Shown here piece by piece: positions 51,090-58,801 of a DNA stretch of 64,000 nt. The stretch lies in the NCBI GenBank assembly GCA_937864115.1, contig CALMII010000017.1, positions 248,001 through 312,000 on the forward strand. The letters are read 5' to 3'. This stretch comes from an uncultured Steroidobacter sp. GTDB lineage: Bacteria; Pseudomonadota; Gammaproteobacteria; Steroidobacterales; Steroidobacteraceae. Each line of letters begins with the position of its first letter. Position 1 is the stretch's first letter. The position numbers and the translations under genes are program-made. The notes under the pieces are model-generated. The model was given only the letters and a program-made list of their open reading frames with translations, was not told the DNA's origin and did no database searches.

Positions 51090-51842
51090 TTACTTGCGAG
51101 CGGCAGCGCCGGCGGGCGCGCCAGCGGCAGGACGAGCAGCGCCAGTAGCCTGACCTTCAACGCGCGCACCGCTCACCAGGTAGGAGTGCAGATCGGCGGT
51201 GAAGTACTTCAGCTTCTCGGTGATGTCCTTGTTGCGACGCAGCAGCCAGTTGTAACCCATGACGGCCGGAACGGCGACGAACAGACCGAGCGCGGTCATG
51301 ATCAGCGCTTCGCCGATCGGGCCGGCGATCTTGTCCAGGCTGGCCTGACCGGCGAGGCTGATCGAGATCAGGGCGTTGTAGATGCCCCACACCGTGCCGA
51401 ACAGACCGACGAACGGCGCGGTCGAACCGACCGTCGCGAGGAGCGACAGGCCATTGGTCATGCGGCTGGTGATGCTGTCGACAGAGCGGTACAGCGACAC
51501 CGTGATCCATTCGTGCAGCGGGATCTGATCCGTCAGACGGCCTTCATGGTGCTGGGCAGCGCGGACGCCGTCCTCGGCAACCATCTTGAATGCGTTTTCC
51601 TTGCTGAGCTTGCTGATGCCGTCACGCAGGTTGCCGGCGGTCCAGAAACCTTTGTGCACTTCAACGTAGTCCTTGCGAAGACGACGCTGGTCCCACAGCT
51701 TGGTGAGGATGACGTACCAGGAAGCCAGCGACATGATGACCAGGAGGTACAACACGCCGGTGCCGACGGCATCGAGCTGCCTGTAGAACGCCTCAAGGCC
51801 AAAGGGATTTTCTGCGACCTGGGTGGGTGTTTCTGGAGCCAT
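51090..51842 (-). CDS. exbB: ExbB/TolQ/MotA family proton channel
   Basis: A 250-residue protein with three membrane helices: about 30-50 (GVLYLLVIMSLASWYVIL), 135-158 and 175-200 (IGEALIMTALGLFVAVPAVMGY, the family motif). GSTAPFVGLFGTVWGIYNAL is the conserved channel region. It builds the pentameric proton motor with ExbD. Located between tonB and exbD. Confidence 0.96.
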   Translation of the reverse strand: MAPETPTQVAENPFGLEAFYRQLDAVGTGVLYLLVIMSLASWYVILTKLWDQRRLRKDYVEVHKGFWTAGNLRDGISKLSKENAFKMVAEDGVRAAQHHEGRLTDQIPLHEWITVSLYRSVDSITSRMTNGLSLLATVGSTAPFVGLFGTVWGIYNALISISLAGQASLDKIAGPIGEALIMTALGLFVAVPAVMGYNWLLRRNKDITEKLKYFTADLHSYLVSGARVEGQATGAARPAAGAPAGAAARK

Positions 51843-51917
51843 GGAACAATGTCCTCTACTTGAAAAGCCTGTGACCTGAGAGTTGAGAGTTGGGAATCGT
51901 TGAACTTATGCCGTGCG

Positions 51918-52559
51918 TCAATCCGTGAGCTTGAACGTGACGGCGAACTGTCCCCACATGGGAACAGGCTTGCCATTTTCGGTTCCGGGCACCAGACGCC
52001 ACGATCGCTTGACCTCGCGCACCGCGGCTTCGTCGAGCTTGGGGAAGCCGCTGGACTGCTTCACCCTGACGTCGCCGGCCCGACCGTTCTCCATGACATA
52101 CACCTCGAGAACGACGGTGCCGGTTTCGCCCGCACGACGCGAAGACGGTGGATATTCCGGCTGCGTCAGCGGACGGCGAGGATCTGATTTCGGCGCAGTG
52201 CGCGCTACGGCAACCGGAGCGGGCTGCGGCGGCGGCTGCGAGACTGGCGCCGTATTCGTGACCGTGCGGATTGCAGTGGGCGGCGGCGCTTCACTTGGAA
52301 TTTCGATCGCCACTTCGGGCGGCGGTACGAACGGAGGCGGAGTTTCGATCTTCGGCGGCGGAGGCGGAGGCTCGTCCTTCGGCTTCGGCGCGTCTTCGAT
52401 CATTCGGGTTTCGATGGGACCGAGAACAGCATCGATCACGCGGTGGGACATGCCACTGGCAAGTAGCCAGAAGAACAGTGCGTGCAGCCCCACGATCAGG
52501 AGAAAGACAATCCCGCGTCGCGTGAGAAAGGATGACGATGCTGCTGGTGCGTAGGCCAT
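51918..52559 (-). CDS. tonB: TonB energy transducer
   Basis: A 213-residue TonB: N-terminal anchor (GIVFLLIVGLHALFFWLLA), a Pro-rich segment (DEPPPPPPKIETPPPFVPPP), and the C-terminal domain (QPEYPPSSRRAGETGTVVLEV, SSGFPKLDEAAVREV) that binds receptors' TonB box. First gene of the tonB-exbB-exbD-exbD-TPR cluster. The upstream 519 bases hold its promoter. Confidence 0.95.
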   Translation of the reverse strand: MAYAPAASSSFLTRRGIVFLLIVGLHALFFWLLASGMSHRVIDAVLGPIETRMIEDAPKPKDEPPPPPPKIETPPPFVPPPEVAIEIPSEAPPPTAIRTVTNTAPVSQPPPQPAPVAVARTAPKSDPRRPLTQPEYPPSSRRAGETGTVVLEVYVMENGRAGDVRVKQSSGFPKLDEAAVREVKRSWRLVPGTENGKPVPMWGQFAVTFKLTD

Positions 52560-53078
52560 GCTGTGCCGCTCGGATTAAAACGGGGTCTGAAACAGCCCCG
52601 CGCTTCTAAATGCGTAACCGTGATCTTTGGTATCGCCCGAGTATGCGTCTTGCGCATACATCCCCGTTCCCAGGGCCGAACGGATCGACGTAACGTCTGG
52701 GATTCCATTAACGGAATTGACATTACAGTCCACGCAGACCGCAGAACGCCGCGCAAGGTATAAAGTTTCCGTTAGGAAGGCAAGCACTCCTGAGAAGGAA
52801 CCAGTACCGAAAATTTCGAGCGCACAGGCGCTGAATTTCGAGCGCACTGCTTTGGAAAGACAGCCGTTCGAGTCGCTTTGAAAAAAGCCACAAACTGCGA
52901 ATTTGCCGAAGACTCAGGACAGCGCGCCTGCTGCTGACCTCTCAACGACCCACGCCGTTTCGACTGTCCACGTAGACAGGACATCGCAGGAATTTGTTCC
53001 ACTCGACGGATCTGCACACGTCCGCAGGACGGTGCTGCCGCACTGCGCCATGCCGCCCGTCGCGACACCGATGACCGA
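52560..53078. other. 519-bp intergenic region between two tonB genes
   Basis: No supported gene; frames on both strands are short and atypical. A small stem CGGGG-CTGAAAC-CCCCG region lies about 52580-52600 near the tonB start. A 14-base direct repeat AATTTCGAGCGCAC occurs at 52812-52825 and 52834-52847. The region is less GC-rich than neighbours and likely carries tonB regulatory signals; a Fur site was not clear. Confidence 0.55.
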
Positions 53079-53693
53079 TCAAACGGAACTGCGGTTGAGC
53101 GAAAACTCTATTGGAATAAGCACAAAAGCGCGCCGCGGCGAACCATCCTCGACATAGGGCCGGAACGCGGCCCGCTCCACTGCTTCGCGCGCTGCATGAT
53201 CGAGACGGGCAAACCCGCTGGAGGTTTCGACTTCGATACTGCACGCAGTGCCCCGCTCATCGATCAGCACCCGCAGCACGACCATGCCCTGCTCTCTGAG
53301 CTTGCGCGACTTGGGCGGATAGCGCGGCACCGGTTCACGCAGATATTCGACGCTGGAGATCAGCCTCGGCGCACCGGCATCGGCGGCTGCCGGTGCGACC
53401 GCGGCTCTTACCGGAACCGTAATTGCTCTCTCGGAGGGCGCCGCAACCGGGATTTCGATCAATGGCACATCCGGCATTGGAGTAACGATGGCGGCGACGA
53501 CCGCCTTAACTTCCGGTGGCGTCCACTTCTTCTGTGTTGCCGGCACCGCAACGAAGCGCACCTCGACAGGCCTGGATGGCAATGCAAGGTTGAGACGGGG
53601 ACCGATCGAGAGCAACGCCCCTATCGCTGCCGCATGAACGAGCACGATGCCCGCGGCAACGGTCAGGTGACGAGAGCGGTCCTGGGCAAACAC
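53079..53693 (-). CDS. Second TonB-like energy transducer
   Basis: A 204-residue TonB-type protein: a membrane anchor near residues 12-32 (AAGIVLVHAAAIGALLS), a linker without long Pro runs, and a C-terminal domain (VPRYPPKSRKLREQGMVVLRV, SSGFARLDHAAREAVERAAF). It is divergent from the siderophore receptor, so it may be dedicated to that receptor while using the shared ExbB/ExbD. Confidence 0.9.
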   Translation of the reverse strand: MFAQDRSRHLTVAAGIVLVHAAAIGALLSIGPRLNLALPSRPVEVRFVAVPATQKKWTPPEVKAVVAAIVTPMPDVPLIEIPVAAPSERAITVPVRAAVAPAAADAGAPRLISSVEYLREPVPRYPPKSRKLREQGMVVLRVLIDERGTACSIEVETSSGFARLDHAAREAVERAAFRPYVEDGSPRRAFVLIPIEFSLNRSSV

Positions 53694-53750
53694 GTGAGTG
53701 ACTCTTGATCAAAGGGATGACCGCGAAATGATGCACGCTTGCGTGTCGCG

Positions 53751-53780
53751 TTGCAAATGAGAACGTTTCTCACTTATAGT
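53751..53780 (+). promoter_or_regulatory. Fur box overlapping promoter of the siderophore receptor
   Basis: AAATGAGAACGTTTCTCA resembles the Fur consensus half-sites (GAGAA and TTCTC around a centre). TTGCAA (53751-53756) and TATAGT (53775-53780) are 18 bases apart and enclose it, so Fur binding would block RNA polymerase. Typical of iron-controlled promoters. Confidence 0.75.
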
Positions 53781-53867
53781 CGCAACGCTCAGCGTTTCTC
53801 GCAAGCATCGTGACGGCAAGCCATCGCCAGCTGTCCTGCAATCACATAATTCAGGGAGCTTATTTCG

Positions 53868-56165
53868 ATGCGCATCTCGAACCTGTCGCGGCGTACGCCG
53901 CTGGCGGCCGCAATCCTCGCGACACTGCAGACCGCAGCAATGCAATCCCATGCAGCCGAAACGACCAACGCTCAGCAGCTGCCGAAAATTTCCGTCGGCG
54001 CTGAGGAGGAGTCGTACAAGCCGGAGACGGTCTCCTCGCCGAAGTACACGGAGCTGCTGCGCGATACGCCGCAGACCGTCACCATCGTCAATCGCGAGGT
54101 GATGGACCAGCAATCGCTCGTCGGCCTGCGCGACGTGCTGACCACCCTGCCCGGCATCACCTTCGGCGCCGGCGAAGGCGGCGGCGGTTACGGCGACAGC
54201 GTGAATCTGCGCGGCTTCAGTGCGAACGCCGACATGACGATCGATGGCGTGCGTGACAGCGCCCAGTACACCCGCAGCGACAACTTCAATCTCGAAGCGG
54301 TGGAACTGGTCAACGGCGCGAATTCGGTGTTCTCGGGCGCCGGCTCGGTCGGCGGCACGATCAACCTGGTGAGCAAAGCCGCAGGCCAGGGCGATTTCAA
54401 CCGCTTCTCCGCGAGCGGCGGCACCGACAGCTATGTCCGCGCGACTGGCGACGTGAACCACCAGATCAACGACGGCACGGCGGTGCGCCTGAACGTGATG
54501 GCGCATCAGAACGACATCCCGGGCCGCGACTACGAGGAAGCGAAACGCTGGGGCATCGCGCCGTCGATCGCCTTCGGCCTGGGCTCGGATACGCGCTTCA
54601 CGCTGAGCTATCTGCATCAGAAGGACGACAACATTCCTTCTTACGGCGTGCCGTATTTCCAGAACCCGTACAACAACGGGCCGCTGCCGGAAGCCGATTC
54701 CAGCAACTACTACGGCTTTCACAACTTCGACGAGCAGGAGATCACGGTCGACTCGCTGACGTCGGTCATCGATCATGACTTCAGCGAAGGCTTCGCGATC
54801 CGCAATCTGACCCGCTGGTCGCAGATCGATCAGCTCACGCGCGTCACGCCGCCGCAGGGAACGTGGTGCCTGTCGAGCGGCATCAATGTGTCCAACGGCA
54901 ACGCCTGCGCCACTCCCGGCATTTTCACGCAGGCCGGCCCCGCGGGTAATACGCGCGACAGCCGCAATACCATCCTCTACAACCAGACCGACGCAACATT
55001 GAGCTTCCGCGCCGGCTACATCGATCACGACTTGGTCATCGGCCTGGCGCTCACGCACGAGACCTACGACCTGATCTCCGGCAACTCGCTGCGCAACGCC
55101 GATGGCACGAGCGTACCCCTGCCGCCGAAGAGCATCGCGAACCCGGATTCGACCTGGAATGGCCCCGTCAACTTCATCGTGTCCGGCACGACGGACGGTG
55201 AACTCGACAACCGTGCCGTCTACCTGTTCGACACGCTGAAGTTCACGCCGCAATGGTGGCTGACGCTGGGCGCGCGCTATGAAAACAACGAGGGCAGCAC
55301 CTATGCGACCAGCGTCGCGACCAACGGCGCCGTCACGGCGAGCCGGCCTGCAGAGAACTCGGATGACCTTTTCTCGTATCGGACGGCTCTGACCTTCAAG
55401 CCCGTGGAAGCAGGCACGATCTATCTCTCCTACGCCAACAGCAAGACGCCGTCCAAGGCGTCGGTGAACGGGGCGTGTCAGCCGGTGCAGACGACCAGCA
55501 ACACCGGCCAGCTGCAAGGCAATGCCAACTGCGATGCCGATCCGGAAACCGCGATCAATATCGAACTGGGCACCAAGTGGGACCTGATCGATGATCGACT
55601 GGCGTTGACAGCCGCGGTCTTCCGCAACGATCGACAGAACTACAAGGTGTCCGATCCGCTCAACCCAGACAATCCCTCCGGCGAGCAGCAGCTCGATGGT
55701 CGCGCACGCGTCGATGGGCTCTCGCTCGGTGCGGCAGGCAACGTCACCAACGCCTGGGGCATCTTCGCGAACTACACGTACCTGGACAGCGAAGTGCTGC
55801 AGAGCGTCTCGGACTACGCCCTGGGACAGGGAGCCGATCCCCAGAAGGGCAATCCGCTGACCAGCGTTCCCAAGCATTCCGCCAGCGTGTGGACCACGTA
55901 TGTGTGGAATGGATTCACGTTCGGTTATGGCGCCACCTACCAGGGTGAGGTCTATCTCAACAACAACGCCGCCGTGCTCTACAAGACGCCGGACTACCTC
56001 GTGCATCGACTGATGGTCGGCTATGACTTCAATCGCAAGCTCGGTCTGCAGCTCAACATCAACAACGCAACCGACAAGGAGTACTACGAGCGCATCCGCA
56101 ACAACGGCTGGGCCACTCCAGGCGCGGCCCGCAATGCGATCCTGACGATCAACGGCAACTTCTGA
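53868..56165 (+). CDS. TonB-dependent catecholate siderophore receptor (Fiu-like)
   Basis: A 765-residue outer membrane receptor. A signal peptide (LAAAILATLQTAAMQSHA) precedes the plug domain (DTPQTVTIVNREVMDQQSL; LRGFSANADMTIDGVRD) and a 22-strand barrel ending in the aromatic NGNF. LRGF, YTYLDSE and related motifs match Fiu/CirA-type catecholate receptors. The upstream Fur box implies derepression under iron limitation. Adjacent PiuC-type dioxygenase and TonB genes form an iron uptake unit. The siderophore specificity is not known. Confidence 0.95.
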   Translation: MRISNLSRRTPLAAAILATLQTAAMQSHAAETTNAQQLPKISVGAEEESYKPETVSSPKYTELLRDTPQTVTIVNREVMDQQSLVGLRDVLTTLPGITFGAGEGGGGYGDSVNLRGFSANADMTIDGVRDSAQYTRSDNFNLEAVELVNGANSVFSGAGSVGGTINLVSKAAGQGDFNRFSASGGTDSYVRATGDVNHQINDGTAVRLNVMAHQNDIPGRDYEEAKRWGIAPSIAFGLGSDTRFTLSYLHQKDDNIPSYGVPYFQNPYNNGPLPEADSSNYYGFHNFDEQEITVDSLTSVIDHDFSEGFAIRNLTRWSQIDQLTRVTPPQGTWCLSSGINVSNGNACATPGIFTQAGPAGNTRDSRNTILYNQTDATLSFRAGYIDHDLVIGLALTHETYDLISGNSLRNADGTSVPLPPKSIANPDSTWNGPVNFIVSGTTDGELDNRAVYLFDTLKFTPQWWLTLGARYENNEGSTYATSVATNGAVTASRPAENSDDLFSYRTALTFKPVEAGTIYLSYANSKTPSKASVNGACQPVQTTSNTGQLQGNANCDADPETAINIELGTKWDLIDDRLALTAAVFRNDRQNYKVSDPLNPDNPSGEQQLDGRARVDGLSLGAAGNVTNAWGIFANYTYLDSEVLQSVSDYALGQGADPQKGNPLTSVPKHSASVWTTYVWNGFTFGYGATYQGEVYLNNNAAVLYKTPDYLVHRLMVGYDFNRKLGLQLNINNATDKEYYERIRNNGWATPGAARNAILTINGNF

Positions 56166-56182
56166 TCGTTTTGTCCGGAGAC

Positions 56183-56215
56183 AAAGCCCTGTCCGTTCGC
56201 GGGCAGGGCTTTTTT
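56183..56215 (+). terminator. Intrinsic terminator after the receptor gene
   Basis: AAAGCCCTG pairs with CAGGGCTTT around a short loop, then T residues follow. Located between the receptor stop and piuC; the piuC gene could have its own start or be read through. Confidence 0.8.
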
Positions 56216-56252
56216 CCATTTATAGTGCCGACATCTTTCGCAGACGCACACC

Positions 56253-56933
56253 ATGATCATCGCGATTCCAGACGTTCTGACGGCCCAACAGGTCACCGAC
56301 GCCCGCCAGCAGATGGACAGCGCCGAGTGGATCGATGGTCGCGTCACTGCCGGACACCAGTCTTCGCGCACCAAGGACAACGTGCAGCTGCCGGAAGGCA
56401 CTCCGCTCGCGCGCAAGCTCGGGGACATGATCATCGCCGCGCTCGAACACAGCCCTCTGTTCGTTTCCGCTGCCCTGCCGTTGAAGATTTTCCCGCCGCT
56501 GTTCAATCGCTATGGGAGCGGACAGTCGTTCGGCATCCACGTCGACAATGCCGTGCGCCAGATCCGCGGCACACTGCATCGCGTACGCACGGATCTCTCG
56601 GCCACGCTGTTCCTGTCGGCACCGGAGGAATACGACGGCGGGGAACTGATCGTCGAAGACACTTACGGGCCGCACAGCGTCAAGCTGCCCGCAGGTCACA
56701 TGGTCCTGTATCCGGCCAGCAGCCTGCACAAGGTGCAGCCGATCACGCGCGGCGCGCGCGTCGCTTCGTTCTTCTGGATTCAAAGCATGATCCGCGGCGA
56801 TGCCGAGCGCACGATCCTGTTCGACATGGACCAGGCCATCCAGCGATTGAACCGCGACTCGCCCAATCACCCCAGCGCCGTGCAACTGACCGGCGTGTAT
56901 CACAACCTGCTGCGTCGCTGGGCCGAGGTGTAG
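56253..56933 (+). CDS. Fe(II)/2-oxoglutarate dioxygenase, PiuC/PKHD type
   Basis: A 226-residue PKHD-type hydroxylase. Iron ligands: His96 and Asp98 in FGIHVDNAV and His159 in SSLHKVQPI; the 2-oxoglutarate-binding Arg lies about ten residues later ([12 protein letters not shown]). It commonly accompanies TonB-dependent siderophore receptors and influences catechol siderophore or drug uptake; the substrate is unknown. Follows the receptor and its terminator. Confidence 0.93.
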   Translation: MIIAIPDVLTAQQVTDARQQMDSAEWIDGRVTAGHQSSRTKDNVQLPEGTPLARKLGDMIIAALEHSPLFVSAALPLKIFPPLFNRYGSGQSFGIHVDNAVRQIRGTLHRVRTDLSATLFLSAPEEYDGGELIVEDTYGPHSVKLPAGHMVLYPASSLHKVQPITRGARVASFFWIQSMIRGDAERTILFDMDQAIQRLNRDSPNHPSAVQLTGVYHNLLRRWAEV

Positions 56934-56936
56934 CGC

Positions 56937-57602
56937 TCAGCGGGTCAGCTCGGCATCCAGTTCGGCCAGTTGCGCCGGCGTGCCGACGTTACGCCAGCGC
57001 CCGCGATACAACTCGCCGCTGACCCGGCCTTTTGCGATCCATTCGCGCATCAGCGGTGCGAGCGGGAAGCGACCGCGACTGCAGCCCGCAAAGAATTCGC
57101 CGCGGAAAACGCCGATGTTGGCGTACGTGAACCGCTCGCCGGCGGTGACGAGACGGCCCTCCGCGAGCGCGAAGTCGCCGCGGGAATGAAAATCCGGGTT
57201 GGGCACCATCACGAAGTGAGCCGCGTCACCGCTGCCGAGGCTGCGGGCGACGCGCGACAGCGGGCAGTCGGTCCATATGTCGCCGCTCACCACCAGGAAC
57301 GGTTCCGGCCCCAGCAGGGGCAATGCCTCGACAATCCCGCCGCCGGTTTCGAGTGCGGCATCGCCCTCGTCGCTGTAGGCAATCTGCACACCGAAGCGAG
57401 CACCATCTCCCAGCGCGTCGCGAATGGATCCGCCGAGCCAGGCGAGATTGACCACGATCTGCGTGATGCCCGCCGCGGCCAGCGCCTCGATGTGGTACTG
57501 CATGAGCGGCTTGCCGGCGACCGGCAACAGCGGTTTCGGCACCGTGTCGGTCAGCGGTCGCATGCGCTCGCCGCGTCCCGCGGCCAGGATCATCGCCTTC
57601 AT
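56937..57602 (-). CDS. murU: N-acetylmuramate alpha-1-phosphate uridylyltransferase
   Basis: A 221-residue nucleotidyltransferase: LAAGRGERMRPLTDTVPKPL is the sugar-nucleotide signature and MQYHIEALAAAGITQIVVNL follows. In Pseudomonas putida MurU converts MurNAc-1-P to UDP-MurNAc, bypassing MurA and fosfomycin sensitivity. It overlaps the amgK stop by four bases, the normal partner. Convergent with piuC. Confidence 0.94.
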   Translation of the reverse strand: MKAMILAAGRGERMRPLTDTVPKPLLPVAGKPLMQYHIEALAAAGITQIVVNLAWLGGSIRDALGDGARFGVQIAYSDEGDAALETGGGIVEALPLLGPEPFLVVSGDIWTDCPLSRVARSLGSGDAAHFVMVPNPDFHSRGDFALAEGRLVTAGERFTYANIGVFRGEFFAGCSRGRFPLAPLMREWIAKGRVSGELYRGRWRNVGTPAQLAELDAELTR

Positions 57603-58648
57603 CGGGATGCGGACGCGGCCTGGTTCAGCTGCGGCATGACGCGCTCATCGATGAACTCGCGCAGGAACTGCAGTTCGGGATAGCTGCCGCTGACGACGCG
57701 AACGTAGTTCAGCGTGCGCGGAATGTCATTCAGATAGCCTGGCTTGCCGTCGCGATGCCACAGGCGCGCAAAAATGCCGATGGCCTTGAGATGCCGTTGC
57801 ACGCCCATGAAATCGAACCAGCGCAGGAACGCCTTCTGGTCCGATCCCGTGTCGACACCGGCCGCTCGCGCGACTTCGCGAAAACGGGTCACCCAGCCAT
57901 GTACGCGCTCGATGGGCCAGGCGACATAGCAGTCGCGCAACAAGGACACGAGGTCGTAAGTCACCGGACCGTAGACCGCATCCTGGAAATCGAGGATGCC
58001 CGGATTGGCGCCGAGCTTGCCGCCGCCCACCATCAGATTGCGCGAGTGATAGTCGCGATGAACGAACACCCGCGGCTGGGCCAGGGCTTCCGCCACGAGT
58101 GCATCGAACACGCGCTGCAGATTCGCGCTGGCCGCAGCATCGAACGTCAGTTTCAGATGAGTGCCGCAGAACCACTCGGGGAACAGCGTCATTTCACGCC
58201 GCAGCAGCGCATCGTCATATGGGGGCAGTTCCACGGCGTGCTCGCGCCCGTTGGCCTGGATCTGCACCAGCGCGTCCATCGCGTCGTGATACAGACGATC
58301 CGCATCGCCGCCGCCGTCGATCTCGGCCAGGTACGTCCGGCCGCCGAGATCCGAGTTCAGCAGAAACCCTTCGGCGAGGTTGGTTTCGAGGATGTGCGGC
58401 GCGTTGACGCCCGCCGCGACCAGCATGTTCGCGACGCGGATGTAGGGCTCGATGTTTTCCTTCTCCGGCGGCGCATCCATCGCGATCCACGTCTGTCCAT
58501 TGCGGCTGACGCGGAAATAGCGGCGGAAGCTCGCATCGGCAGAAGCCGGCGCGATGGCGAAATCGCGCGATCCGAACAATACCGACAGCCATTGCTTGAG
58601 TTGTTCGAGTCGCCGATCGGACGGCTCGACACCGACGCCATTACTCAC
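57599..58648 (-). CDS. amgK: N-acetylmuramate/N-acetylglucosamine kinase
   Basis: A 349-residue aminoglycoside-phosphotransferase-fold kinase. HRDYHSRNLM is the catalytic loop (Asp), ILDFQDAVYGPVTYDL the metal-binding Asp. It phosphorylates MurNAc at C1, and its product feeds MurU. Gene order amgK-murU with a four-base overlap matches the anabolic MurNAc recycling pathway. It is divergent from lptD. Confidence 0.95.
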   Translation of the reverse strand: MSNGVGVEPSDRRLEQLKQWLSVLFGSRDFAIAPASADASFRRYFRVSRNGQTWIAMDAPPEKENIEPYIRVANMLVAAGVNAPHILETNLAEGFLLNSDLGGRTYLAEIDGGGDADRLYHDAMDALVQIQANGREHAVELPPYDDALLRREMTLFPEWFCGTHLKLTFDAAASANLQRVFDALVAEALAQPRVFVHRDYHSRNLMVGGGKLGANPGILDFQDAVYGPVTYDLVSLLRDCYVAWPIERVHGWVTRFREVARAAGVDTGSDQKAFLRWFDFMGVQRHLKAIGIFARLWHRDGKPGYLNDIPRTLNYVRVVSGSYPELQFLREFIDERVMPQLNQAASASR

Positions 58649-58787
58649 GGATGCACCTGCTCATGAATCCTCTGCTTCGTGACTTCGCGTTGCACAGATG
58701 ATCGGCGCGGCCACGAGCGAACGCGACGCACTGAAACTCTGCTGCGACCAGACCCAAATAATCTGAAACCTGGGGAGACGCCGTAAT

Positions 58788-58793
58788 TATAAT
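58788..58793 (+). promoter_or_regulatory. TATAAT -10-like box immediately before lptD
   Basis: A perfect TATAAT with CTGAAA about 19 bases upstream sits only nine bases before the annotated ATG 58802. If used, the transcript would be leaderless or the start codon would lie downstream (ATG 58859). Confidence 0.4.
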
Positions 58794-58801
58794 CGCGGAC
58801 G

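Noticed and set aside
53709..56219. 836-codon minus-strand frame across the siderophore receptor
   Set aside because: Shadow of the receptor gene; no start signal, no recognisable domain.
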